Shown here: positions 10,765 to 21,767 of the stretch, piece after piece | Position numbering within the stretch: the stretch's first letter is position 1 | Layout of the letters: each line of letters opens with the position of its first letter | Assembly (NCBI RefSeq): GCF_000499845.2 | Contig: NC_023758.2 | Span: 24,339,520-24,403,519, forward strand | DNA from: Phaseolus vulgaris | Lineage: Eukaryota; Streptophyta; Magnoliopsida; Fabales; Fabaceae | DNA: 64,000 nucleotides | Reading direction: 5' to 3' | Program-made: the position numbers and the translations under genes | Notes under the pieces: generated by a model | Database searches by the model: none | The model's input: only the letters and a program-made list of their open reading frames with translations | Told to the model about the DNA's origin: nothing

Positions 10765-12174
10765 ATGGCTGGAAAACTACCTTTTGGGGAGGGTGCCTCA
10801 ATTAACAGGCCACCTCTGTTTTGTGGACTGAATTATCAATTATGGAAGGTTAGAATGAAATTCTTTGTTGAATCTATAGATAGAAAAATCTGGAATGTTA
10901 TTACAAATAGCTATCTCATGCCTATATCTGAAAATGTTTCTTCTGAAAGAGAACATCTTGATTGTGTAGCTATGAACATCATTGTATCTGCACTTGATTC
11001 TAATGAATTGCTCAATGTTTCAGAATGTAGTTCTGCCAAAGAAATGTGGAATACCCTTGAAGAGTATCAAAAGAATCCAAGGAGTGCCTTGATGGACAAA
11101 GAAGAATCTTTTGTTGAATCTTTCTTTTTAGAATCCAGAAAAGAGGTTTGTCTTATGAAAAAACAAGAATTTGGATCAAGTCAAGCTGCTGGGAACAAAA
11201 ACTGTCAATACTCAAGTGATGAGAGTGAAGAGGAAACATTTAGGTTGCTGTTTAAGAAATTCAGCAAGTTCTTAAAGAAGAGAAACAACAAAAGTGACTC
11301 ATTCAACAGGTATGATAACAAGAAACCTACTGAGTTTAACACTAACAAACATACACGCTTTGGATGTGGTGAATAGGGTCATATTAAAACTGAATGTCCC
11401 AACAAAAAGAGGAAAAACTTCAAGAAGCATGAGAAGAAAGGAAAATCAAGAAGAGCTTATAATGATGACTCATCAAACTCCTCTTCAAGTGATGAAGAAG
11501 AAGCAAATTTATGTCTAATGACAAAACAAGAAAGTGACACAAGCAGTGTAAGTTCAAGCTCTTCAATTAATGTTGAAAATTATAGCCAACTTCTTGAGGC
11601 TTTCAATGAGACTCATGAATAAGCTAATAGGTTGGCCCTTTTGAACAATCGGTTGAAAGGTTTAAACAACTGGTTGGAAAATCGAGTCAAGACTTTGGAA
11701 GAAAAGTTGAACCATTCAAAAACAGATTTTGAAAGTTTGGAAATGATTTACAAAAACTCTTCTTGCAAGTGTGATTTTAGCTTTTGTGAAAATTGTGAAT
11801 CTCTTGAAAATAAGGTTCACTATCTTTTAAAAACCATGGACAAGTTTTCCAAAGGCCAATCCAATCTTGAAACTGTTCTTGCTTCTCAAAAATGCGTTTT
11901 TGGAAAGGCTGGGTTGAGGTTTAATCTAAACAGCAAGAATAAATCTGTTTCAAAACCCTTTTCAAGTTTCTTTGAAAAACAACTTGTTGATTTATCGAAA
12001 CAACCGGTTGAAAGTTGTCATTATTGCATGAAAAGGGGTCGCACTATTAGATTCTGCAGAGTAAGAAGGTTTTCTGTTCCTAAAGGTATTTTGAAATGGG
12101 TTCCTAAGGTTCCTAAGGTTCCTACTAACATCATTGGACCCAAATTCATAAGGGGACCAAATCTTGCTTCTTAA
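10765..12174 (+). pseudogene. Co1 gag (copia-type), two nonsense codons
   Basis: The start ATG at 10765 opens MAGKLPFGEGASINRPPLF, the usual N-terminus of this gag family; Co2 and Co3 have close counterparts. A copia gag core (WKVRMKFFVESIDRKIW, SAKEMWNTL) follows. The first zinc knuckle is damaged: the first Cys is Arg in TRFGCGE, and a TAG at 11374-11376 interrupts it before GHIKTECPNK. A second stop, TAA, is at 11621-11623. Then comes a heptad coiled coil (NNRLKGLNNWLENR) and a second knuckle, CHYCMKRGRTIRFC, whose His is replaced by Arg. It ends after FIRGPNLAS, as Co3 does after FIRGPNLCT. The frame is otherwise preserved. Confidence 0.88.
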
Positions 12175-13869
12175 TCCTCTCTTGTAGGTATCCTTTGCAG
12201 CCAAGAATCACCTTTGGGCTTGAAGAATGACTGTCAAAGGGAAAAGTGACAAGGGTAAAGTCAATCTTTGTACCTACACTTTCAATTGTATATGTCTTGC
12301 AAGGTTCTTTGAAAGCCAAGAGACATCTTGGCACATGCATAGTGGGTGCTTAAAAGAGAAACTTCAAGAATAAAGAGAGTATGTGTGTTTTCATTTCTCA
12401 ATTTATGTAAGTGTGTCTTGTGACCATATGAACATCTCAAAGTCTTCTTTTTGAGTGAATCTATTGGGGTTCTCTGTGAAAAGGTATGAACAAATTGCAT
12501 ACTGCATTTTCATCAATTTAAAAGGAAATTTTTGGTTATGAAAAATGTTCTTTTTGTTGTCACAGTAAAACAACCGATTGTTTCTGCTAAACAACCGATT
12601 GTTTTTCCTCTGCACCTCTGTATAATACTGTCAAGTTTGCTTATGCATGATTAAACCTATTTCTCTTTTTCAAATCTTGCTTTTGGACAAATATACATTG
12701 AATGTGCCTCAGAATCTGATAATAAAAATTATATCCACTTGTTTTCTTGAAAGCTCTATATCATTTTCTATTTCTTGAAATGTCAAACTTGTTTGTATTG
12801 CTGGTCTACTATATTATCATTCTGTTTTCTGTTTTGTACAACCCTTCTCTTTTTCTATTTGTAGATCAAATAGGAGGAGCTTTTTATGCTTGATTTGGTT
12901 GTATAAGATAGCTTTAAAATTGATGCATTATGTTGTTGCTTCTCTACACTTGAAAGCACTTGATTACTTTAATTTTTTCTGGTTTTTCTACTAATGTTGT
13001 ATATGCAGAAAACTGGTTTGTGTGTGTCTTGTTATCTTGTTGCTATACTTGCTTTGTATATGCATAAATTATGTGTTACATGACCTTTCAAGTACAGGTG
13101 TTATGATGAAGAATGATCAAAGTAATGCTTATGGTTCAAGAGCATACACCTTACTCAAATTCTTGACAAGTCAAAATTCATGACCTATGTAAAAAGAGAG
13201 AATGTGTCTACCAAATCCAACTCTTGAGCAATCATTTGACCAACTAGAAGATGAACTTTTTGAAGTACTCCATTGTTGGGTGTTGCTGGATGAAGAAAAG
13301 ATTGGGGGAGAAATTGTGGTCTCCTTGCTAAAATTTCTGGGGTCTATGGTACTTTGATTCTGCTACTGTCATAACTCTGATACACCATAGATTTTGTTGC
13401 AATTCTGATATGGTATCAAAGATTTCTTGCTGCAATGGTGCTGCTACAACACACAGGTTTTCTAGTTTATCATGTTGCTGCTATATGCTGGTTTTCAATG
13501 CTGGAAATTTTGTTGTTTGTATCCCTTCTTTCATTCTATTTGAGAAGACAAATAGGGGGAGAATGGTGTGGTTTTATGTGTTGTGTTGCTGCTGCTACAC
13601 TATGGTGTTATCTGGTTTTATCATGGTTTAAATTCTGTTGTTGCCATGCTCTTATTCACCATAGTTCTACTGCACACAAGTCTCATTTTGGAACTGGTGT
13701 TTATGGCCATTTGACTGGTTTTTCTGCTTAAAGGCTTATGCAGAAAACTAGTTTTGTGTGCCTTGGTATCCTGCTGGTATACTTGCTTTGTATATGCACA
13801 AATTCTGTTTTGCAGGACCTTTCAAGTTCAAAAACAACAACACAAACAAACCAGGGATTTGTCTTCATC
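12175..13869 (+). other. Co1 protease remnant and long 3' untranslated region
   Basis: At 12329-12352 the plus strand reads WHMHSGC, a relic of the W-x-x-DSGC protease site with Asp changed to His. The rest of pol is gone. Three tracts before the true polypurine tract look like it: AAATAGGAGGAGC near 12868, ATTGGGGGAGAAAT near 13300, and AAATAGGGGGAGAATGG near 13550. A segment of about 100 bp is present twice, at about 12988-13099 and 13731-13833. Both copies contain the phrases ATGCAGAAAACT, ACTTGCTTTGTATATGCA and GACCTTTCAAGT. Confidence 0.7.
12568..12604. repeat. Paired 16-bp dyad, 21-bp spacing (Co1 internal, non-LTR)
   Basis: Two identical copies of AAACAACCGATTGTTT at 12568-12583 and 12589-12604. 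It lies outside the LTRs and outside gag, in the region downstream of the protease remnant. Confidence 0.9.
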
Positions 13870-13883
13870 AAATAGGCGGAGAT
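13870..13883 (+). other. Co1 polypurine tract
   Basis: AAATAGGCGGAGAT directly before the 3' LTR start TGTTGAACAAG. One C interrupts the purine run. Co3 has AAATAGGGGGAGAT at the matching site on the minus strand. Confidence 0.75.
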
Positions 13884-14922
13884 TGTTGAACAAGATGCTT
13901 TGATGTCTCCAAATCCAAAAGGAAAGCTTGAAGACCTTGCTGCTGGGTGTGTGTATGTTGTCTAGTTGTTTGAAACTTGTTAATTCACTCCTTAAGATGA
14001 TCCAAGTTCATTTGAACTTTAACCTTTTGAAAAGATATGTTTTCTAAAAAGCTGTAAAAAATTCAATAGGTTGTTTTTCAAAACAACAGGTTATTTTACC
14101 TTAGCTGTTTTTGAAAAACTTGGTTGACTTTGCTGTCAAACCAAAACAATCGATTGTTTCGACAAAACAACCGACTGTTTTCCTGCAAACCTTAACAGAA
14201 TTTTGTTAAGCGATTTTAATATGTTTTAAATGATCCTAACTAACTTGGCTCCTTTATTAAATGCTTTTGACCACTTGGTTGGTCTATATAAAGGTGGTTT
14301 TACGCTCCTAATCTTGGAGTAACAGAAAAAGTTTATCAAAACAGGTTTTTCAAGATTTTAAAGAGCTTTGGATCATTCTTAAGTGTGTGGAATAGGATTG
14401 GGTTGTAATTCTGAACTTTAAGCTTTGTAATACCCAGGTGTATTCTATTCCCTTCTTCCTTGGTTACTGTATTTATGTATTTGTGTTGTCAAGGAGTGTT
14501 GTGTGCTCTTGAGGGATTCAAGATCAACACTCTTGGTGTGGTTTGCCAAAGGTAGTGTGTTTCTTGAGGGGTTCAAGGTCACTACTTTAGTGTGTGGTGT
14601 TTGTAATCTGGTTTTGATTGCATAGTGGAATACCCAGTGGTTTATGGGGATTGGATGTAGCTCTTGGTGTAAGAGTGAACCAGTATAAATTGCTTGTGTG
14701 CTTATCTCTTACCCTTAACTCTTTAAATTCTGTTTTTAAGTTGTTTTTATAAACTGCTGATAAAAACAACCGATTGTTTTTCTGATATCATCTTCAAACA
14801 ATTTAGGTTTTTTGTTTCCATGATTTCTTTCTCTGTAATTCCCCATTGATTTTCATTATACCTTCACAGTTTGCGAAAATCCCTCTTAAAAAATTCATCC
14901 CCCTTTCGTTTAAGGCCATATA
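13884..14922 (+). repeat. Co1 3' LTR, interrupted near its end by Co2
   Basis: Starts TGTTGAACAAGATG as the 5' LTR does. It is full length and keeps the approximately 426 bp lost from the 5' copy. Co2 sits 8 bp before its end: the remaining TTCTAACA is at 24820-24827. Bases 14918-14922 and 24815-24819 (ATATA) are the Co2 target duplication. Confidence 0.9.
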
Positions 14923-16381
14923 TGTTAGAGTTAAGCAGTGTCTAAGATCAAGAGGGGAGGGGTGAATTGAGCTTATCAAATTTTCGCAAACAATCTAATT
15001 TACTATGTAACAGAGGTGAAAAGAACAGATTGATATTAAAAGGAACAGATTGTTTTTACAGATGAATCTGGCACAATTAAAACAAGATCAGCACAGTTTA
15101 GATCAACCAGCAGCAATATCAGAACCAAATTGATTACCCTTCACTGTTTATAAAGTTGCAGTTTAAGGTACATAATTAATCAATTTTTACTTAACATAAG
15201 CCATCTAGAGTAATGAACCAAATGTCACAGCTTAGTTAAAGAAACCAGTTTACTCTTCTTATCTTATTACAGATTCACACAGCAGCTTGATTTATGATTG
15301 GAGGATCGATTAACAAGTTAGAACAGCAGATCTAACCAGGTCCAGAATTAACAGATTTAGTTTCAATATAACAGATTCCTTTCCTGACGGATTATGTGAA
15401 ATTACAGAATTAAGTGCAGGGACGAGAGAAGAACCACACAAGAATTTTTATACTGATTCACTCATCAAGAGCTACGTCCAGTTCACCTCACTCCAAGGTG
15501 TAATCCACTAAAACCTGATACAATCAATTACAAACACACAGCAGTTCTTGAACCCTTCAAGAACCTCAACTATCAAGGCTGAAAAACACTATTCCAGCAT
15601 ACCTTGCACTCCAAGAAACCCTATCTAGAGTGACTAACGCTCAAAACCAATACAAGAAGGAATAAGGAAAAGATTACACCTAAAACAATGTTGCAAGAAC
15701 ATAAACCAGTTGTTCTATTTGCTCCAAGACAGTACCAGCACCTTCATCCAGCACAAGGTTCCTCAAGAACAAGCTCACATGTATTTCACTTTTGAAAAAC
15801 CCTTTGCAAAACCTTTCCAATTCACTTTCTCACACACAAAACGTTGTATCTTTGTTAAAAATGTGATTGTTCAGCATCCCTTTACGTGAGAAAGGGCATT
15901 TTATTTTATAGAGAACAGTTTCTAACCACTTTTAAAAAACAGTTACAGAGCAGTTAGTAAAACAATAGATTGATTTTGGAAAACAACAGGTAAAACGATG
16001 ATAAAGCTGCCAGCTCAGCTTAACTGAAATAACAAACTGAGTTGTACCTTTGGTGCCCTAACAGAATTTCGAAAAGCCTTTAACAGAGAAGAAATAAACC
16101 GATTGCTTCTCAATAAAACAGATTTATTTTTATACTGAATCAAACCATTTAAGAAAACTTTCAAAAGCTTTTCCAAAACCGTTTAACCACATCATGAGCT
16201 TGATCTTACTACCCTGATTTGGCATCTAGGATGGGTCATGCAGCAAAAGGCAACCTTGAATACACACAACCTTAAAGGACGAGATCATCTAAGACATACA
16301 ACAACCTACAAAGCAACCTAGCTAACATCTACATCAAACAACTCAAGTCTAGATAGAGATGAGCTTCATCCATCTTCAACA
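14923..16381 (-). repeat. Co2 3' LTR
   Basis: TGTTAGAGTTAAG at 14923 to CATCTTCAACA at 16381, 1459 bp. A TATA-like CTATAAAATAAAA lies on the minus strand near 15899-15913. It contains a degenerate relative of the paired dyad with 20-bp spacing (GATT at 16101 and 16121; GAACAGAT repeated from 15022 to 15042). Confidence 0.92.
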
Positions 16382-16397
16382 ATCTCCCCCTGTTTGA
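16382..16397 (-). other. Co2 polypurine tract
   Basis: Plus-strand ATCTCCCCCTGTTTGA; on the minus strand CAAACAGGGGGAGAT immediately precedes the LTR start TGTTGAAGATGG. A second CTCCCCCTTTGG tract lies at about 16579-16590. Confidence 0.85.
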
Positions 16398-16781
16398 TGG
16401 AGACAAAAATTCATTTGCTTTGCATACTTTGATGATCAAAACCTGCACTGTATTAACTGCCAAAACCTGCACAACAACATTTAGAAATAAAACCATAATA
16501 TAGCAGTGTGTGAGTTTTGTGCTACCTCCCTGCAGCTTTAACCAGACCCTCAACCTTTTTGAGATGTTTCTCTGTTCTTCTCCCCCTTTGGATTCATCTA
16601 ACAGAATAAGGCATGGGATAAAGACATACCATAGACATTCATAACAGTTCAAACAAACAACCAGTATAGAGTTCTATTACAGCCCAAAATAAAACCAACT
16701 AAAACCAGTGCAGAATAAAGACAAACAAACTAAACCCAAATTGTTCAACAAGATATAAAAGATAAAAACTATGAAATAGGA
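16398..16781. other. Co2 untranslated region between extra ORF and 3' LTR
   Basis: No convincing coding signal. A second C-rich tract at about 16579-16590 resembles the polypurine tract. Confidence 0.6.
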
Positions 16782-17968
16782 TCACTTGTTGTTGTAGTAA
16801 AGCTTAGCTAGCTGCTCCTGAACTCCTTCAATTTGGTCATCCAAGTGTTGAAACCTGGCTTGAGCCATTTCATAAGGTGCCTTTTGGTCATATGTGAGTA
16901 TGTCCAGCCTGCTTAGAACTTGTCTTTCGAACATGGACAGAGGTTCACCTCTATACACAGGTTCCTCATATGCAACCAGTGCATTTTGGCTTGTAGCAGC
17001 AACATCCTCATTTCCAGAAGAGTGCACTGGTGACTCATCCATGTGCTGCACCCCATCAGCATTTTCTTCTTCTTCATTTGCTGGATCAGCTGCTTCATTT
17101 TCAGCTTTATTTGCAGCATTCCTTCTATATACCCAGCTATCATCCTCCTTTTGGAACCCCATCTTCAAGAGAGAGTGGAGTTGTCTATTTCACTTGCTGC
17201 CTTAATGGTGTCATTTCTCTCATTTGCAGTGTCAACTTCAAAATAATCAATTAGCTTTGACACAAAAATAGCATATGGAAAACGATAATCTGGAAGCCTT
17301 GTGGATTTGAGCATATGCTCTACCATTGTACTCACCCAATTTACCTTGAGTTGATTCATTATGCAGTACAGCAGAATCAAATCCTCTTCATGGAGAGTAG
17401 CATGATTACTTCCTCTTGGAGTAAGCTGCCAAACAATTATGTAGGCTAGGAGTCTTGGAATTAATGTCAGATTTCCAGCATGAAATCTAGCTACTGGTTC
17501 AGCAGGATTCCTAACACAGCTCCTATAAAACTGCATTTTGCTAAACCCTTGAATTCCAGCAGTATTCCCTTTGCTAACCTTCATTCCTGAATACTTGATT
17601 CCTCCCACATTGCTCCATATTTCCCTTGTAATTTTCAGCTTCACACCTTTCACATGGGAGACCAGATTTTTGCCATCTTGAACCAGATTACTGTAGAACA
17701 CTTTCACCAAGTCTGGATAGACATTTCCAGTCATTTCTAAGAAATTTTTCAGCTTTTGATGCTTGAGCAGAGTTTTTGCTTCAGTCAGATTTTCTTCCCT
17801 CAACCAAGAGAATTCCAGAACCTTGGGCGCATTGACTTGCTTTCTGCTTGTTTCATGGATGAACCTAGTCATGGCTTCAGAATCTCCAGCAAACCATTTT
17901 TCCAGAATGCCTTGGCTGCTGTTAGATTGTTCTTTGGATTTCTTCTTTCTGTGTGAGGAGGATGCCAT
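16782..17968 (-). pseudogene. Co2 extra ORF downstream of RNase H, 'putative plant transposon protein'-like
   Basis: An ORF between the RNase H and the 3' LTR, the place where SIRE-type copia elements carry an env-like gene. The ATG at 17968 begins MASSSHRKKKSKEQSN. The first part, 267 codons, is globular with a basic N-terminus. It includes NVYPDLVKVFYSNL, SHVKGVKLKITREIW, NLTLIPRLLAYIIVWQL and DLILLYCIMNQLKVNW, which I recognise as resembling the putative plant transposon protein domain found in many plant repeats. A 1-nt frameshift in the CT-rich run at 17166-17174 moves the rest, about 126 residues, to another frame. That part is acidic, with a short coiled-coil-like C-terminus (ARFQHLDDQIEGVQEQLAKL). 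No signal peptide or clear membrane anchor is seen, so an envelope role is not supported. Confidence 0.65.
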
Positions 17969-18544
17969 TGCTTAGTATGTTGTTGCCTGCACCTATTCAC
18001 CAATAGACAATTCCAATTAGAAAAAAAATAGTTTGCAGTTCATATTATCAATAATAACAGAAATGAAACATGTAAAGAATCAGATTTGAACCTGGACAGC
18101 TTATAGCATAGATGAGAAGGTGTGAGAAAAAAAAATTTGATTAGTGCCAGGTTTATATAGAGTCTTTGAATCAGATTTTGAAAATCACAAATTTTAAAGA
18201 AAAACAATTTAATCAGATTTCAAGAATTATGGGTTTTAAAAAAAAATCAAATCAAACAGATATGCTTCAGATTTTATTCTTATGGTGCAGCAGGTTCAGG
18301 TGTTGATTTACGTAAGAATATATTGGAACCAGATTTTGGCAAATCAAATCTGTTGCACCTACACAATATCCAATCAATTAGGATACCCACACGCTAATTG
18401 GCATAGACCTGCTGGTTAATAACCGTAAAAGCAGTCAAAGATAGAGAGAGAGAGAGAGAAAAATCTTTCTCTTTCCTAGTCACAGCAGTAATTCTGAAAT
18501 AGAGAACAAAACATGTTAAAATATAAAGTAACAGATTGAAATTT
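17969..18544. other. Co2 spacer between RNase H and extra ORF, with (GA)n
   Basis: Non-coding. A (GA)n microsatellite lies at 18442-18459. This spacer could hold a splice site or promoter for the extra ORF, but I cannot point to one with confidence. Confidence 0.6.
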
Positions 18545-21120
18545 TTACTGTAGAGGACAATTTAAGTTAATGATACCCAATTCATTTAGAAGAAAATAAA
18601 ACCTGTCTTTAGCAAGAGGTTTAGTGAATAAATCAGCTAATTGAAATTCAGTGCCAATGAATTTTATATCACAAGTTCCATTAGCTATATGTTCTCTTAG
18701 AAAGTGATGTCTAATTTCAATATGTTTAGTCCTTAAGTGCATGACAAGATTCTTAGACAGATTTATAGCACTAGTATTATCATAATTTATAGGTATCTTG
18801 TTTAATAAAATTCCAAAATCACTTAGCTGCTGCCTTAGCCATAAGGTTTGAGCACAACAACTTCCAGCAGCTATGTATTCTGCCTCTGCTGTAGAGAGAG
18901 CAACACAAGCCTGTTTCTTGCAATGCCAAGAGATTAGACTTGATCCAAGCATGTGACAAGTCCCACTTGTGTTTTTCCTATCAACCTTGCAACCTGCAAA
19001 GTCAGAGTCTGAACAGTTAAATTTAAAGATACATTGTTAGGATACCATAATCCAACATCCTTAGATCCTTGTAAGTATTTTAGAATTCTCTTTGCTGCAT
19101 TGTAGTGTGATTCCTTTGGATCAGATTGATATCTAGCACATAAGCACACAACAAACATAATGTCAGGCCTGCTAGCAGTTAAGTATAATAAAGAACCAAT
19201 TAAACCCCTGTACTTAGATTGGTCTACTGATTTTCCTGCAGAATCTTGATCCAGCTGGCAACTTGTTGAAATAGGAGTGTTGATTGCTTTGCATTGATCC
19301 ATATCAAACCTCCTAAGCAGTTCCTTGCAGTATTTTTCTTGGCTTATGAAAATTCCATCCTTGAGTTGTTTCACTTGTAGTCCAAGGAAGAAATTCATTT
19401 CCCCTAACATTGACATCTCAAACTCACTTTTCATTGTTTTTACAAAGTCTTCACACATCTCTTCATTTGTGGATCCAAAGATAATATCATCCACATAGAC
19501 TTGCACAAGTATAATGTCTTCTCTTTTCTTCTTTATGAACAGGGTTTTATCATAATTGCCACGGTTATATCCTTGAGAGAGCAGAAATTCACTTAGCCTC
19601 TCATACCATTGCCTAAGTGCCTGCTTCAATCCATATAACGCCTTCTTAAGCATGTACACATGCTCTGGATTTTTATGATCTTCGAACCCTGGAGGCTGAG
19701 ATACAAACACCTCTTCATTAATGTAACCATTTAAGAATGCACTCTTGACATCCATTTGGAATACCTTGAACCCTTGTATGCTGGAAAATGCTAAGAGTAA
19801 TCTGACAGCTTCAAGACGTGCTACTGGTGCATAGGTTTCACCAAAATCAATTCCCTCTTCTTCGTTATAACCTTTAGCAACCAGCCATGCTTTATTCCTA
19901 GTGATAGCCCCATGTTCATCCATCTTGTTCCTGTACACCCACTTGGTTCCTATGATATTCATCTCATGCTTTCTTGGAACCAAAGTCCACACTTCATTGT
20001 GTTCAAACTGGTTCAGTTCTTCCTGCATTGCTTTTATCCAATTGTTGTCTTGCAGTGCTTCTTCCAGAGTTTTAGGCTCAATCTGTGAAACAAAGGCCAA
20101 TGTTCTGCAGAAATTATTAAGTGAATTCCTTGTTGAGACTCCTTTCGCAATTTTGCCAATTACATTGTCTAGTGTAAGATCCCTGGGTGTCTTCCATTCC
20201 TTAGGGAATCCTGCATTCACAGTAGATTCTTTGACAGAATTTTGATTAGTTGCATCAAGCTCACTAGATTGATTCTTTTGCAAAATGGTTCTTAAATCAT
20301 CCATACCAGGTTCATCCAGAACAGATTTGGGCACAGAAAAATCTGTTTCATCAAATACAACATGTATAGATTCTTCTACTGCAAGCAATCTTTTGTTAAA
20401 CACTCTATAAGCATGACCATTTATAGCATATCCAATATGTATTCCTTCATCTGATTTAGGATCAAATTTCCCCAGATTGTCTTTACCATTATTTAGAACA
20501 AAACATTTGCAGCCAAAGACCCTAAGATGACTAATGCTAGGCTTCCAACCTTTATACAATTCATAGGGAGTCTTCTTAAGAATTGGTCTAATCAATGTTC
20601 TGTTAAGCACATAAGAAGCAGTGTATACTGCATCTGCTAAAAAATATTTAGGTAAACCAGATTCATTTAACATGGTCCTAGCTAACTCCTCTAGTGACCC
20701 ATTCTTCCTTTCAACTACACCATTTTGTTGGGGTGTCCTAGGGGCAGAATAACTATGTGTGATCCCATGTTTTTCACAATATCTATCAAATTTTGCATTT
20801 TGAAATTCTCCCCCATGATCACTACGAATCTGTTTTATCCTATTTTCATTTTCATTATGCAGAACCTTAACAAGTTTCTTAAAGGCTTTATATCCATCAT
20901 TTTTAGAAGCAAGAAACAAAGTCCATGTATATCTTGAAAAGTCATCAACAATCACCAAGGCATAGTAATTTCCAGCTAAGCTAGCAGTCCTAGATGGTCC
21001 AAACAAGTCCATATGTAAAACATCCAAGGCTTTATTTGTAGAAACCACATCTTTAGATTTAAATGAAGTTCTTATCTGTTTTCCCTTTACACAAGCATCA
21101 CACAATCTGTTATTCTGAAA
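18545..21120 (-). pseudogene. Co2 pol: integrase, reverse transcriptase, RNase H
   Basis: The long minus-strand frame starts in the zinc-binding end of the integrase (CDACVKGKQ). The integrase core shows DVLHMDLFGPSR, IVDDFSRYTW, IRSDHGGEF and NGVVERKN, so the D, D and E residues are present. The RT has GYINEEVFVSQPPGFEDH, an ALYGLKQALRQWYERL block, and an intact YVDDIIFGST active site. RNase H (SWHCKKQACVALSTAEAEYIA, RTKHIEIRHHFLREH, QLADLFTKPL) follows in another frame, after a 1-nt shift near 19010. A 1-nt deletion near 21120 separates the integrase from the upstream frame. Apart from these two shifts the catalytic residues are kept. Confidence 0.92.
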
Positions 21121-21122
21121 TT

Positions 21123-21596
21123 TTATGTTTGTAAACCAGAAACAAGTTCCTTAGACTTCAGCTTATTCAAATGATTTGTATGGATATGAGCTAGCCTCCT
21201 ATGCCACAACCAGGACTCATCACTTTTAGACAACAAAAACACATTTTCAGAACAACTCTTCATAATATCTAAGAGATAGATGTTGTTTATCCTTTTTCCT
21301 GTGAAAAGCACCTTACCAGAAATTTCATTTGAAATTGTACAAGTGTTGGCTTCGAAATTGACCTTGTATCCCTTGTCACACAGCTGACTAATGCTTAGAA
21401 GACTGTGCTTTAGCCCTTCAACATACAGTGCATTCTCAATAGTGGTTGAGTCTGCAGTACCAACATCTCCTCTTCCAAGAATTCTTCCTCTATTATTATC
21501 TCCATATGTGACGTGTCCTTCGGCTTTAAGTTTCAGATTTGTGAATTGGGTGACATCACCAGTCATGTGCTTTGAGCACCCGCTATCCAAGTATCA
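21123..21596 (-). pseudogene. Co2 protease and GAG-pre-integrase segment
   Basis: The protease active site is LDSGCSKHMTGD, with a TGA just before it at 21599-21597 where Trp is expected. LLSISQLCDKGYKVNF and the HHCC-type WLWHRRLAHIHTNHLNKL follow. The segment ends in a frameshift at about 21120. Confidence 0.88.
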
Positions 21597-21767
21597 CTGA
21601 TTTTTCCTACTGTTTTTCTGCAAAACAAAACAGATTTAACACATATGGTACCCCTTTCAAGTTTAGGGTCCAACATGATTAATACCTTTCCTTAGGAAGC
21701 CATTTGGCCAATCCTTTAGGAACAAGGTACCTTCTAGCTTTACATGTTCTAGATATATGACCAGACT

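Noticed and set aside
16782..17968. Calling the Co2 extra ORF an envelope gene
   Set aside because: No signal peptide, membrane anchor or cleavage site is visible; only the position fits.
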